64,000 nt of DNA, taken from Antedon mediterranea (Eukaryota; Echinodermata; Crinoidea; Comatulida; Antedonidae). The notes beneath the pieces were generated by a model that made no database searches, was not told the origin of the DNA, and worked only from the letters and a program-made list of their open reading frames with translations. The stretch spans positions 12,377,001 through 12,441,000 of the forward strand of contig NC_092680.1 of NCBI RefSeq assembly GCF_964355755.1. The letters run 5' to 3'. The position numbers and the translations under genes were made by a program. Below, piece by piece: positions 11,459 through 23,229 of this stretch (position 1 is the first letter of the stretch; each line of letters begins with the position of its first letter).

Positions 11459-13700
11459 TTACACATCCGCCAAAGTATGCCCAGATAAAAAGTTAGTTTC
11501 ATTATGGAAATTAATAAGTAAATACTAAATGAAAACAATTTTATCCGGAAGGCTTTAGAAAAAACAATTAAGTGAACGAAACGAACGTGGTTATTATAAA
11601 AGATTTTGTTCAATGCTCCATTGAAACAGTAGATAAAAGACTGCTAGTGAGTGTGCTGTAATAATCAGGATATGCAGGTTACTCACAAGAGGCAAGGTTA
11701 ATTCTTATTGATTCTCCAGATGTGCAATATTAAAGTATACGCTTAAGATTTCCATTTATTAATTGATCAATGTTAATAAATAAAAATATAGCCTATTACA
11801 ACGAACCTTTCCAATTCACAGTGATTGTTAAAATGAGAATATTATAGTCATAGCTTATGAAATATTTAGTATGCAATGTAAATCATCAACTGGAATCAAA
11901 TTCATTAATTTTAATAGGAAATCGTCTTCGATCGACAAAAGCGTGCGTGCGTGCGCGTACTATAATCATCCATCACGTCGTGATTGGTCAAGTTAATTGC
12001 GTTACGCTAACGTCTTGCATTGCGTCCTATTGGGAACCAAGTTTTATTAAAATAATTTCGATTTTACCCTCAACAACGAACGATAATGTTAACATTTTTG
12101 CTGTAAGGGAATCATACCCTAGAGTAGTCTATTGATATATTATTAAGTTAATATGAAAAGGTTCACGTTGTAACTTTTCATTCAATATAAATAATATAAA
12201 CACATGGGAGATGAATGCTTATAATATTCACACACGAATGACAAAGTAAAAATATAGATTTAATATCGATTAGATGTTGCTTTAGAGATACTACTTACTC
12301 TAATGAGTTTGTTGCCAGTAATTGAATTAGTTAACTGTTTAATTTAAAGTTAAACTATCTATATATATATACTGTATATATATTTGTGTTCAAAGTCTTG
12401 AGAGACAGATGATCAGAAATTACCTCCGAATCGCTTCATTAACGTACTTGCCTCATCAACAACGTACGAGGTTTGTAAGTTTACTGTAATGCTTCTTTCA
12501 CGTATGCTGTGTCAGCTTTTCATGTAACGTTTCCTTCTTATACAAAGAAAACTTTAGATTGTGACAGATACCATAGCGATGTGAAAAGGAAATTCCACTG
12601 GTACGTGTCGACATGTTAGGGCTATATCTCTCGTGAAGCGTAAATATTACAGTTTTACATCTCCCGGAGTAAATACAAACGGCCTATAACTTTCATACAT
12701 ACAGCTGGGCATTGTCGGACTCATGTTATTATGTTATGAGAGTGACAAATAAAACAAAGTATTTACACACATTACTTCACATAGGCGTAGGCCTAATTTC
12801 ATGATTATGCACATCTATTACTAATATTAAACATTGGAATCCAGTTCATCTTCATTAACCTTGCTTGAGTTCTTGAGTTTGCAGTAATCGTGACTTCTTT
12901 GGTAGGCATAGTATTTTGGTGTCATTTCATAAGGGCTTTTTGTGTCACGTTCGTCTACTTTACATTACTGTATACTATTGATTATTATATTTATTCCAAT
13001 CAATAATCAATCGATGTGTAAAAACGACAGTATAATATTTAATAATCGAGCATTCCTGCGCGTTCTTGTTGGTTGCGCACTTTGTCGCATTGCAAAAATT
13101 AGACGTAAAATACACATAAAGCACGTTTCCGAGCCTGTAAAAACAGGCTATGTAAATTATATGGCAAGTATGTATGATGTATACGGTGTATACCTGCCAC
13201 TAAAATCGATAAACTAAAATCGATATCCATCGATTACTCGTCTCATGTTACGACCAGATTTTCCGATATGTCTTATGTATACGCTATAATGTTTCGGCAT
13301 CGCGTTTCTGTGAATATGTGTGTATTGGTCTATTGGGTTATAAAACAAACAGATTCATTATATTTTAGTGCTATCAAAAAGTAGTGAGGTTTGTGACGTG
13401 ACATACTTTTGTATTTGTTTGAACACTGGCGCTTTTTAAAGTCGTCATATGTTATATAACATGGTATATTGCTTCAATTTGCACATTATAATCGGTACAA
13501 TATTTTCAAGAAATTACAGTAATAGTATACCTTATAATATACAGTAGTAAAATTGAATAACAACTTTAATTTTGTACAGAGTAAGTGCATTTATTTGATG
13601 GATGCGACTGTCATTCACAGATGAAAGCAAACGATTTAGGAACAGAAATCTTTAAAATGATTTATTTTCTTCTCTATCGCGTGCCATTGCTGCCTAAATA
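11459..13700. other. Intergenic with a small MITE fragment
   Basis: About 11960-12050 carries a GGTTCCCACTAG-family half-copy (GATTGGTCAAGTTAATTGCG ... CTATTGGGAACCAAG). A TA microsatellite lies at 12358-12384. No supportable gene. Confidence 0.4.
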
Positions 13701-13841
13701 GATGATACGTGTTAGAATCAACTTCAAGTTTAAGTAGTCACTATCTATCGATTCCAATAACACATTACATGATACAAAATAGTATTATTCCTAATGTTTT
13801 GTCGATACTAATGAATATTGCAAATTCTGAAATTATTTCAG

Positions 13842-14038
13842 AAGAAACTGAATTAAAAGCTTTTGATTTGCGACGACCAAGATTAGGACCTTATGACGAA
13901 TGTATTGAACGCGTTGCGTTTTGGTTTGGCAATTTTGCATGTCAAGTCGTAGACTTGCCCCAAGTCTGTAGTTATTTTAGGGCTTGTCGATGTTTATCTA
14001 AAAGGTCTGAAATACAAGCTCAAATAGTATACGTATGA
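13842..14038 (+). CDS. Candidate terminal exon of a small cysteine-containing protein (unassigned)
   Basis: An unusually good acceptor (branch-point-like TACTAAT near 13807, then TTCTGAAATTATTTCAG ending 13841) opens a 65-codon frame ending at 14038. It includes KAFDLRRPRLGPYDEC and FACQVVDLPQVCSYF, with five cysteines, and reads more protein-like than its surroundings. No family was recognised; a secreted peptide precursor or small receptor-like product are guesses. Against it: from about 13950 the sequence matches an inverted copy at 18520-18700, so at least the 3' half lies in a dispersed repeat. The upstream exon was not found. Confidence 0.25.
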
Positions 14039-14115
14039 AATGTGCCAAAATATTTATCTTTTACTAATACAGTATTAAGTCCAAACTCCGTCTGGAACCC
14101 AAACTAGTCAAGTTG
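13950..14115. repeat. Dispersed repeat, inverted partner at 18520-18700
   Basis: GACTTGCCCCAAGTCTG, CAAGCTCAA(A/T)TAG, ATTTATCT(G)TTTACTAAT and CTCCGTCTGGAACCC all recur in reverse complement at 18520-18700 in the same order. The inner GACTTGCC...GGCAAGTC is itself palindromic. Probably a MITE-like element. Confidence 0.6.
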
Positions 14116-14534
14116 TCGCTCGTCGTCGTCGATTCTGGTCATGTCGTCCATGTGGTGACGACACACAGTCGTCGCGAAAACAACTCCAAAGAATCTTGGT
14201 ACCGTGTGATGAGAGTTCAAAACTTTCCTAAATGTCTTAAATATTTTACAGGCTGTTCTAGGCCTAAGTAAAAAAATTTAAAATATATATCAATCTTATA
14301 TGTTAAGATTTCATTCACATTTCAAATTTTTCCGATACCGTTAGTATTCATTCACACATCATTTAAATATCAATAGGACTCTAACTGACAGCAATTACAG
14401 AATATTCTGTTGCTAAAAGCTAAGCTTGTGTTCACATTTCCGTAAGCAGGATAAAGTAATTGCTTATTTTTCACCGTTTATACTTTAATGTGGCAGTACT
14501 TTAAAATCCATATATTTTCATTTTTTAGGTTTAT

Positions 14535-14571
14535 GTCTTATGCACGTACTTATTAAGTACGTGCATAAGAC
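14535..14571. repeat. Perfect 37-nt hairpin
   Basis: Two 18-base arms starting GTCTTATGCACGTACTTA separated by a single T. It lies about 375 bases upstream of the receptor coding exon, in its intron or upstream region. Function unknown. Confidence 0.85.
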
Positions 14572-14945
14572 TATCATGCAAACATTGTTTTTAAAATTTA
14601 ATTTGATTACTTTTCTAGCACCTGTTTTCTAAATTAGTTTACAATATCGTTTACAAACCAACTTAGCAAATCCAGTGCAAACGTTTTACAACGTTATCGT
14701 GCAAAAAAAACGATGTCTATTTTTCAAGTAACAAACAAATAAACAGAGTGGATGATCGCATAGGTAATATTTTGCATTGCGCTTAAGCAGACTCCAAATG
14801 CACTGTAAATACATTTCAAGTAGTAAAACAGGAAATGAAAAAAGATTGTTTGGAAAAAAGTCCACTTATCTAATATTTCTCGGCAATTCATTATGTTAAT
14901 TTTAAATTTTAAACGTAACGTAAGATCTTGTTTCTTCTTTTTCAG

Positions 14946-16061
14946 AATGATACAGACTACGTAGGTTACTTTTCATTTGATTCCGAATATTTCGATTTCG
15001 AAATTACAGAGAATAAACACCCCGGTGATTATGTTATTGTAGCATTTGCTGCATTTGGGATATTTCTGAATATGTTTGTAATCATCCAGCACCGCTACAT
15101 GGCCATACACAACCCGAACACTAACAGTTACCGTTACTTTTTTGTAAATGCCTGTTCTGTTAGCTCAGTAATTTTCTTGTTGTTGTGTTATATCGTTCGC
15201 TATGTGACTCCTAACAGTAGTATCACCAACCCAACCATCTGCAAATGTCTTAGTTCAATTGAGTTCATGTTCCAGTCCGTGATGGTGTACACGTTAGCGG
15301 CTCTGAGCGTGGACAGATACTGTATTGTCAAGACAATGATTCGAGAAAAAAGTTTCATCGCTCGAAATCGATATATGGTTATGGCATTCATTGTGTTTGC
15401 TTCGTTTCTCTTCACGGTACCAGTCATTATTAAAGCTGATATTATGGATAAAAATTGTGTATTTCTTGATTATCATTCAACTTTTGCCAAATGTTATGAA
15501 ATCAGTCGAGCATGCATTACATATCTTTTACCGGTAATCGTCATAGCATATTTATATTCAACAATGGCATTCATTTTATTTCAAAGCCGAACAAATGAAA
15601 CCGTTAAAAGTGTTACGAACTATAAAAGTCAGCTGGCCGCACGAAGTCGACTTGGAATCTCTGTTCTAGCCATCACTATTCTCTTCGCTGTCTGTTACTT
15701 CCCCAACACTCTCCACAGTGTATTGTACCAATTTTCGATGGATCATCTAAAGATCGAAAAAGTTTGTTCGTGCTTAGCAAAGTTTAAAGATGTGTTTGTT
15801 CTTTGCTACGCATGCGTACATCCTATTGTTTTATTCGCCACCAACCGTTCATACAGAAGGTTCGCTCGTAGCTTTGTTCACTGCAGATTCCACGACATGC
15901 TTAATGATAGACATGTAAATGCCACCGGTACAGCTGCTACACTTACGTCTGAAACCGGTAGAACACTTGGAAAGCGAACTCTGACGCCAGGAACTCTTGT
16001 TGAAAGAGTCAAGTTAACGGATGTTTCTGTAAACAAACACGAACCAGCAACAATGGTTTAA
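14946..16061 (+). CDS. Class A (rhodopsin-family) G protein-coupled receptor, main exon, copy 1
   Basis: Probably a peptide receptor of the plasma membrane. The exon starts after a strong acceptor (TTGTTTCTTCTTTTTCAG, ending 14945) in phase 0, so the true start codon is in an unidentified upstream exon. The 371 residues show an acidic N-terminus with one NDT glycosylation site and TM1 (VIVAFAAFGIFLNMFVI). TM3 ends in a classical LSVDRYC motif (DRY at 15312-15320). TM5 is preceded by STFAKCYEISRAC, TM6 has CYFPN in place of CWxP, and TM7 has HPIVLFATN in place of NPxxY. A Ser/Thr-rich tail follows. TM6 (RLGISVLAITILFAVCYFPN) recalls bombesin/CCHamide-type receptors, but the ligand cannot be assigned. 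It shares STFAKCYEI and the gene layout with the receptor at 24880, so the two look like tandem duplicates. Confidence 0.85.
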   Translation, partial: NDTDYVGYFSFDSEYFDFEITENKHPGDYVIVAFAAFGIFLNMFVIIQHRYMAIHNPNTNSYRYFFVNACSVSSVIFLLLCYIVRYVTPNSSITNPTICKCLSSIEFMFQSVMVYTLAALSVDRYCIVKTMIREKSFIARNRYMVMAFIVFASFLFTVPVIIKADIMDKNCVFLDYHSTFAKCYEISRACITYLLPVIVIAYLYSTMAFILFQSRTNETVKSVTNYKSQLAARSRLGISVLAITILFAVCYFPNTLHSVLYQFSMDHLKIEKVCSCLAKFKDVFVLCYACVHPIVLFATNRSYRRFARSFVHCRFHDMLNDRHVNATGTAATLTSETGRTLGKRTLTPGTLVERVKLTDVSVNKHEPATMV

Positions 16062-16620
16062 GTTATCCTATTATTTAAAAAAAGTATGTAATGACGTCAA
16101 GGTAAAGTAAAATTAGAAGTTCATATATGAAAAACTTATGACCTTGATATAAAGAACATGACTTCCTGGTATGACTAGGCATTGTATAAAATCAGAATAG
16201 TCAGAAAAGAGCAAATACAGTGACAGACAGGCAGACATACAGGCAGACAGACACACAGATTGACAGATTTGCGATGACATAAATAGAAAGATTGAATGAC
16301 CTGCTTTTGTTCAAATAATGTAATTGTTATTATAAACTGTATGCCTGTGTAGGTAATGTTGGGAAGTTTTCGCTATTAACGCTATTTCCAAACATGCAAC
16401 ACTTTGTAAACAAATCGATCTGCGCGTTATGCAAATGAGTAGAATGTCATCATCATAACGTTTACGCGCTCCTGCGAAAACCCGCCCCCCTAAATACACC
16501 TGGCATGGGCAAGAGATGATATACTGACGGGCGTGAAAGTGGCGTTGTTTGCTACACCAGATTGTTAACTGTCGTACCATGCACAATGATTTGCATGTTA
16601 ATATCAGTATTAGGCCAGCT
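16062..16620. other. 3' flank of receptor 1 with CAGACAGG repeat
   Basis: A (CAGACAGG/CAGACA)n tract lies at 16220-16265. No clear gene; a minus-strand 117-codon frame at 16311-16664 lacks any domain and is judged spurious. Confidence 0.4.
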
Positions 16621-16624
16621 AAAG

Positions 16625-16890
16625 TCAGGTTCCCACTTGGACGCAAAGCAAGAACGTAGCGCACGGAATTAATAATTTGACCAATAAATCACGAGGCGTC
16701 ATGAATGATTTAACTGTCACTTTATCTACTGACTTGTGTGCGTTACGCTAAACGTCGTGATTACCCAGCGTTGCTAATTGCGTTGCGCCCTAATTGCGTT
16801 GCTCCCTATTTGCGTTGCGTCTAATTGCCTAGCGTCCTAATTGCGTTGCGCCCTATTTGCGTTGCGTCCTAGTGTGAACCCAGCTTAAAA
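16625..16890. mobile_element. GGTTCCCACTTG-type MITE with internal tandem units
   Basis: Begins GGTTCCCACTTGGACGCAA and ends GTCCTAGTGTGAACCCAGCTT. Between 16780 and 16870 the unit (A/T)TTGCGTTGCG(C/T)CCTA repeats about five times, an internal expansion not seen in the other copies. Confidence 0.6.
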
Positions 16891-18519
16891 ACTTTCAACG
16901 TACAATATATACCGTATTTTTATTTATTATTTTATTTTATTCATTTCGGCAATAAACATAAAATAATAGTTACAAAAACATAGAAAAATAAATATATATG
17001 AAGGACAAGACACGAAGCCGAGGAGAGACAAAAGCATTAAACAAAACGCTGTCACCGGTAAGGTGTGTCACTCCAACAAAACCTATAGCGAACGTGAGAA
17101 TGTATTATTAATGTCGTGTCAAATGTTTCTGTCATAAAATAACAACAAAAAAGTAAATGATAATTACGAAGAATAAATGTGAGAATGAGAATCTTACCAG
17201 TATCGGTAGTTTGAACAATATTAAACGAAGATACAAAGATAAATTAGAAATACAGTGTAAATTAAAGCCTTTAAATAGTGTTTCAATTTCATTTGATAAA
17301 AGATACAGTAGGCCTACATGAGACAAGCTAAAACGATTGAAAATCTAGGAACCTCAGAGACATAGTAATAAGTCCAACACGCAAAAACTATTTGAAGGGA
17401 CACTGGTAGGAACCAAACTTAAATTTACAGTTATACTAAATGAATTAAATTAAGCTTGATGTATAATTATAGAACGGAAGTAAAACTATTGTAAAAATAA
17501 CAACATTTTGTGGTATAAATAATTGATAATTGTGTTGTTGATAAGTGAAGTCGCAAAGTGAAAATGTCGTGAAAAATAACATACAAACACACACACAAAT
17601 TACTTAGTACAGTATACATTTTCTGATCTCGTCTGATTGTAACTAAAATATTGCAGGCATTGTGTATATATTCTCGCTACTGCATGAGTGTTATTAATGT
17701 AAATATTGTAGACCTATTCATTTTACTTTCTCAGATTTTTTATTTTTTCGAACATAATAATTCAGGTTGTTGCTATTTTATAATAAACAGATTACTATTA
17801 GTTTAAAATTCAATATTTTAGAATATATATATTTAATAAAGTTATTTTTTATAATTAAGTGTTCATCGTTCTCACGAAATTGAGGAAACGTCTATATGTC
17901 CCATGTGAAGGACGGGCAATGGGTATCTTGCATAATGGATACAAGCGATGTAGGTGGGAAGGGTTTCAAATCCTTGTAACAAAATCCAATCTCTGTTTTC
18001 TTGTCCAATTTCAATCAATCCTTTATTTCGGAATCTCTGGGTTCATAGAAAATAACATTACATAATTAAGCACAAAAAAAAATAAAATAAAAAAGTCAAT
18101 ATGACGCTCTCTCACCTTATTATATCATTTTAATTTGTAATAACTTACTTTCATTATTCGTGTTTTGTTTCAACAACTCTGCTGGTAAAGGTAGATGACA
18201 TAAATATTTTATAACTTATATAGTATCCTTCCAGGTTGATTTATATATTATAATACTGTATATATGTTGTGTGGAAATACACGTGTTACAACTTACTAAT
18301 TATAGGCTGAGTATTGTCTGATAGCCTTGCTGTGTGCTATAAGTATTAAACCTTTGTGAAAGAATTAGAAATAAATATAAATTTATTAGAGTTTAAATTG
18401 TTTGATTGAACTTTATTTAAAACATTTCATCAGTTGCTTGTGTGTTGAATTATTGACTCAAAGAAATTATTTTATAGTCACATTATAATCTTATAAGACA
18501 ATCCTAGCTGTAAATTAAA
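16891..18519. other. Intergenic AT-rich DNA, possible LINE 3' fragments
   Basis: TTTATTTCATTT-type starts followed by CATAGAAAATA words near 16915-17010 and 18005-18065 look like reverse-oriented LINE/SINE 3' regions, but no frame supports it. Nothing else recognised. Confidence 0.3.
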
Positions 18520-18700
18520 GTGTGTGTAGTCTGGGTTCCAGACGGAGATTTGACTACTTAATAATTAGTAAACAGATAAATAGTTGGGCACATATGGCGT
18601 TTCATACGCTAATTGAGCTTGTTTTCAGAAAAAAATCGAAACTTCGATTGGTGGACTAACAAAAAAAAGACAATAAATACAGACTTAGGGCAAGTCTAAG
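18520..18700. repeat. Dispersed repeat, inverted copy of 13950-14115
   Basis: Reverse complement shares CTCCGTCTGGAACCCAG, ATTTATCTGTTTACTAAT, CAAGCTCAATTAGCGTATG and GACTTGCCCTAAGTCTG in order with 13950-14115. The two copies bracket receptor 1. Confidence 0.6.
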
Positions 18701-18825
18701 TGTGTGGTGCGTGAACAACGATAAACATGTTCAAGATAACATAGAATCACATGGATGGCAACATAAAAAAGGAAACAGAACTTTTCACAAAAACGTACAG
18801 AGTGGTGATCACGTGATACGCGCAA

Positions 18826-18895
18826 GGTCTGTCCACACTATCGAACTTTATGTGCCAAATTCCATGTTTTTAGTGGCCCGGACTCGATGATTTAA
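18826..18895. mobile_element. Remnant of the AGCTCTGTCTACACTATC MITE
   Basis: GGTCTGTCCACACTATCGAACTTTATGTG matches the left end and subterminal part of the family with several substitutions; the rest is lost. Confidence 0.4.
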
Positions 18896-19600
18896 GTTCA
18901 TCTGAAAAGAAAATGATCAAAAAAGAACTAAATCTCAGCGGATCAATATACATTATATAAAATGAATGCTGTTTCTAAAAAAAATATAAATAATATATCA
19001 AAAGTGAGATAAAGTTATCAACTGTCTCATATTATGAGATACAATAAACACATATAAAATGCAACACTTACCCGAGGTGAAAGCTAAATTGGATACTTAT
19101 TACTCAAAGCGTGAACATTAAAGCGAATTGAAAGATGTGACAGCAACAAAATCTGTTATTATTTTTTTATGAACAATTAAAATCAATTGTCTGGTGAGTA
19201 TTTTCATCAATTGATTTTTTTTAAAAAGCCAATTATAATATGTGATGAAAATAAAAAAATGACATTAAAATAATTCTGAGCAACTATGTCCAAATATTCA
19301 CCTACTTTACTTTCTTAAAAAAATTAAATAAAAACCGAGCAATTTTATGTACCATATTTTTCAAACAAAGTAGGCATATATGATGTGTGTAAACAGCGTG
19401 ATTTGCACGCGTCCGTCTTCGTACGCGTGCGTCTGTGTACGACGTGTGCATAAGTTACCACCTGTCAGTCACCAGCCGTCGCTATGCGCATACGTATTCA
19501 TATTTCCATCAAATTACTTTTTGATGCCAAAACTACGCAAAAAAACAGAACTTGCAAGAATATATTCGCTTATGTAATTCTTACAATCGCAGAATTTTAA
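18896..19600. other. AT-rich intergenic DNA
   Basis: Nothing recognised apart from a CpG-rich patch near 19400-19480 (GCACGCGTCCGTCTTCGTAC). Confidence 0.4.
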
Positions 19601-19635
19601 ATAAACAGTTGGCGGGAGGAGGGGGTGTGGGGGAT

Positions 19636-19643
19636 TATAAAAG
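19636..19643 (+). promoter_or_regulatory. Candidate TATA-box core promoter
   Basis: TATAAAAG lies immediately 3' of a G-rich box (GGCGGGAGGAGGGGGTGTGG at about 19612-19631), one of very few such combinations in this AT-rich interval. A start site about 30 bases downstream would fall near CGTTACATTACTCCGTG (19661-19677). The next ATG on the + strand with a splice donor follows at 19744. It is 5.2 kb upstream of the receptor exon at 24880 and may be that gene's promoter. Confidence 0.45.
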
Positions 19644-19743
19644 GAAACTCTGCTAGGTGCCGTTACATTACTCCGTGCGCAGAGTTGTTCATGTTTGTGT
19701 GATTTGTTATGTAATCGAAAAGAGCCTACACGACATCATTAGA

Positions 19744-19764
19744 ATGACAAGTACAACGTCAAAG
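19744..19764 (+). CDS. Candidate first coding exon of receptor 2
   Basis: ATG begins seven codons (MTSTTSK) ending AAG before GTTAAT, a usable donor, in phase 0. The receptor exon at 24880 begins in phase 0, so the join is in frame. If not spliced, the frame runs only 22 codons to TAA. The assignment rests on promoter position and phase, not on similarity. Confidence 0.3.
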
Positions 19765-22680
19765 GTTAATACAAGAATACGTCGCTTTTGGCACAACAAT
19801 ATTAGTGAATAATAAAGTCAGTATATTAATAGCTATGCTTTTATCGAGAAGGGACATTTATCTGAATAAAATGTGGCGGGTAGATTTACATGGACGAGTT
19901 GGCTAAGGGCAAAACAAGATATTATTGTATTTATATTCCATGTCAAATTATGATATTTAAGAAACTATGTATACAGTATAGTGTAAGATATAAAAATGAT
20001 TCGCACGTCTTCTCAGAAGATAACAGAACACACTGCTGATAGCCAATGACGTGGTTATTTCTTCTAAACAAAATTAGGCTAATAGTCAATAGAAAACCAG
20101 AAATACTACAAAATACAAATAATTTAAATTGTAAATAACAACCAAAAACAAGAAGAAGAAAGACAAAACTGATGTCAGTGGTATTGATTCACACATTGCG
20201 CAGTAATGTTGACTCCTTAACTTCAATCTACACTCTATTAAAAATAATGAATATATTCGCGTGAATCGAACGTAATTATGAGTTGTGAATACGCATGCGA
20301 ATTAGTCAACGCTGTCGTTTCACGCGAATAAATTCGTCAAAGTGGAAACTAGCTTAAAAGAATGGAAAACCACTAAACATATCAGTTATTATTAAAGTTA
20401 CACCATCGACGAAACGAACCCTTATACACAGTCAGATATGTATCTGGTTGACTGGCAACAGTCTTTAACAGAGAGTCTCGTGACGTCAGCCACAGAATCG
20501 GGTGCTTATACAGTAGGGCCTACATACATTTTTTTAGGATCCCAACGGAAATCTAAACCTAAACCTACGTGAACGTATCCTGCTAAAAATCTACGTTAAT
20601 TGTTTACCTATTCATTTTAAAACATTTCTATAAACATTCTTACTATTGTATGCATGTTTATACCTATATAATAAACCTATAATGTATTTGTTGATCTCAC
20701 GTTTTCTGCTATGATATCCATTGTAACTCCAATTCCTTGAAATAATATGCTGTAAGGTACTGTAGGAACAACCGAAACAGTCCGGAAATTATATAGTTTT
20801 TTAAATTTTATTACGAAGCTCAACTTATAAATTAATTCATCAATTATCTGGCAAACTCCTGGGAATCTCCACACAATATGGAGGTGGACGTGTCCTCTGG
20901 GGTGCGCCTCCGGGGTTGCCATGTTTATGTTTTATCTAACGACGGTAGTTAAACATAATAAATGTCTAAAAAATAAAAAACCTTGATTCTAATTCATAAG
21001 CACAAAGTCTTTACGTAATATTTAAGAGCTTAATTAATCGGTTATCTCTTGAGGCCCTAAATAAAACTTGAATCACGACGTCCGTGAAATTGCCATTTAA
21101 TTGGAATCTCTCAATTATCACGCGTGAACGTTATCATCAGTTATACTTCAAAGTTACGTAATAAAATTCATAATGAAATTTGTACTAAATCGTAAAATAC
21201 ATTTCGGTAGAAGAGTCTGACTTTGTGGTAGACGTCGCTGCCTAATTGATACACATTTTGGAATTATTACCAGAATCAAAAACAAATTGGTTTTAGAAAA
21301 TCCAGTATCAAGTCCAAGAAAAAACAAACAACTTCACTCTAGGACAATATAATCAAACCACGTGATAGAAAGTTTATTTTAAAACCGAATAATCGTCGTT
21401 GAAGACGAAGGCCCACGTGTTAAAATTGTACATACTGTAAATTCCATGATCGGAATAACAATTTTAAAGCACATCAACCAAAGCTTGCGGCCACATACAT
21501 GAGAGAACACGATTTGTAATTTAAATGTGTTTTATAAAATGTATGTGTTTGAATCCACCAACGTGCATAAGGTTTATCGCAAATAGCGTGCGCGATGCAT
21601 GGTGGGAAGGGTTTGGTAGCAAACGTCACGACGCGTACGTACGTGATTTATTGTTTCGTACGCGTATTGACGTTTGCTCCCAAACCCTTCCCACCATGCA
21701 TTTGTAAAATAGTTTTAGCTTTATTTATGGTGTGGCGATGATGAGACACTTTCACAGGCAAGTTTAATAACATTTAACCGTCTATGTATATACACAATTA
21801 CCGAGAATGAAATATTAAAAACATCATTTTTATTTAATATCTTTAAAATGATACGTACACATAGAAAACAATCAAACTGATAAAAAAAAACACTCAATAT
21901 TGTTAGCAAAAATATTGGTATTGTAATATTGTATTGCACTGTGGAGTTCAGTACCCGCTGCTTATTTGGGCTCGAATCTAACCCCTAGCCATCAGCGCAA
22001 ACTCGATCGTCTAGAGGTATGAAACGCCAGACTATAGTGATCTGAAGTCCCACCTGAGAATTATTTGTATAAAGTACAAATTACGTCAATAGGTCAAAAC
22101 ATCAGACCAAAAATATTAGTGTTTCATTTGCACAATGTTTATATTTAAGCTTCACTACGTAATTCTCATTAAGAAGAATTGGGCTATCATTGTATCGGTT
22201 TCTTTTAGTTTAGACAAACAGAAAGCTAACTACGATATGACCTACTTAAACAGTGAGATGACAATTTGTTCCACGTCGCATAAGGCATTAGCGCTTATTC
22301 ATCATTACATCAATTATTGAACATGAAAAAGAGGTTGGCAACCCACCAATATTATTCTTTGTTATATTCACAACACGTATGTTGCAATGTTACGTGTGCA
22401 GACTAACATCTTCAAGTGCTGTGCAATTAGAGTAAAGGCGACCGTTCATTAAACCTACGAGTTCTGCACAAGAGTAAAGGCGGCCGTTGGCATAGCCTTC
22501 GAGAACAAAACATACTAATAGTTTCCAGAATAGCTGATGATGATGATGACCTATGATCGGAAGTAATAGTGCAATAAATATTTCACTTTTGAGACAGATA
22601 ACTTAGACATATAACTTAGACATTTCTACTTTATTTATATACAAACTGTCTATGCAACAAATTATATGTTGAATAATGGT
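19765..22680. other. Probable intron or intergenic DNA before receptor 2
   Basis: AT-rich with no convincing exon. About 20230-20350 has an ATTCGCGTGAA / TTCACGCGAAT inverted pair. The minus-strand frame at 20677-20922 (81 codons) has no recognisable domain. About 21955-22000, in reverse, resembles a tRNA-like B box (GGTTAGATTCGAGCCC), too weak to call. Confidence 0.35.
21595..21701. mobile_element. Short hairpin element, 107 bp
   Basis: ATGCATGGTGGGAAGGGTTT (left) is complementary to AAACCCTTCCCACCATGCAT (right). The pairing continues through GCAAACGTCA and a CG-rich loop with GCGTACG words. It looks like a minimal MITE; no target duplication could be decided because the ends are ATGCAT palindromes. 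Confidence 0.6.
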
Positions 22681-22689
22681 TCTAGCCTA

Positions 22690-22910
22690 GATTTAATATT
22701 GGTAAAAAGTAAAAAAAAAGGAAACACAATTGGCACACATGGTCGAATACACACAGATCGTATTAATAGAAATGAAAGAACATGCAAATTATGTTCACAA
22801 TCAATTGAAGATGAATGTCACTTTAGTTTATCCATTTTATTTAGTAGAACTCATATAGGCCTGTGTATTTTCCTTTTATTTTATACGAAGAACATCAGAA
22901 TTAAAACGTA
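22690..22910 (+). pseudogene. Non-LTR retrotransposon 3' coding remnant (zinc-knuckle region)
   Basis: The frame reads RTCKLCSQSIEDECHF, matching the CxxC...IEDExHF pattern that lies C-terminal to reverse transcriptase in several LINE clades. No reverse transcriptase motif remains and the downstream cysteine of the motif is lost. Old 5'-truncated insertion. Confidence 0.45.
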
Positions 22911-23201
22911 AAAGGCCTACGGATCTCATTCAGTTTGGAAAACAATTTTTTTTTTCAATTTAAACGCAGAACAACAGAATATTTAAACGCACTCTAATGT
23001 TATTGTTATTTAGGCCAAAGCAGTAAATATAGAGAATATATATTACTAGGATGTATTAAAATTCCAAGAAAGAAAGAAAATATACATATAAGTTTTGTTT
23101 ACAAATTATTCGTATTCATAATAAAATGAATCCAGTATATATTGTTTATATGTACGGGTATAGGTCTATGTATAGACCTATAAATTAGTTAACTTTATAG
23201 G

Positions 23202-23229
23202 TTTATTTGATCTTGAGATCAAATAAACT
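23202..23229. repeat. Short perfect hairpin
   Basis: GTTTATTTGATCT / AGATCAAATAAAC arms with a 2-base loop. A second small palindrome (TAGGTCTATGTATAGACCTA) lies about 40 bases upstream, near 23161-23181. Confidence 0.7.

Noticed and set aside
16311-16664. 117-codon minus-strand frame downstream of receptor 1
   Set aside because: No domain, overlaps a MITE at its start, no promoter or splice support.
20677-20922. 81-codon minus-strand frame starting MATPEAHPRGHVHLHIVW
   Set aside because: Starts in a GC-richer patch and has an ATG, but the remainder is AT-driven sequence with no recognisable motif.
21940-22030. tRNA-like B box on the minus strand (GGTTAGATTCGAGCCC)
   Set aside because: No A box at proper distance and no cloverleaf can be drawn; at most a decayed SINE.
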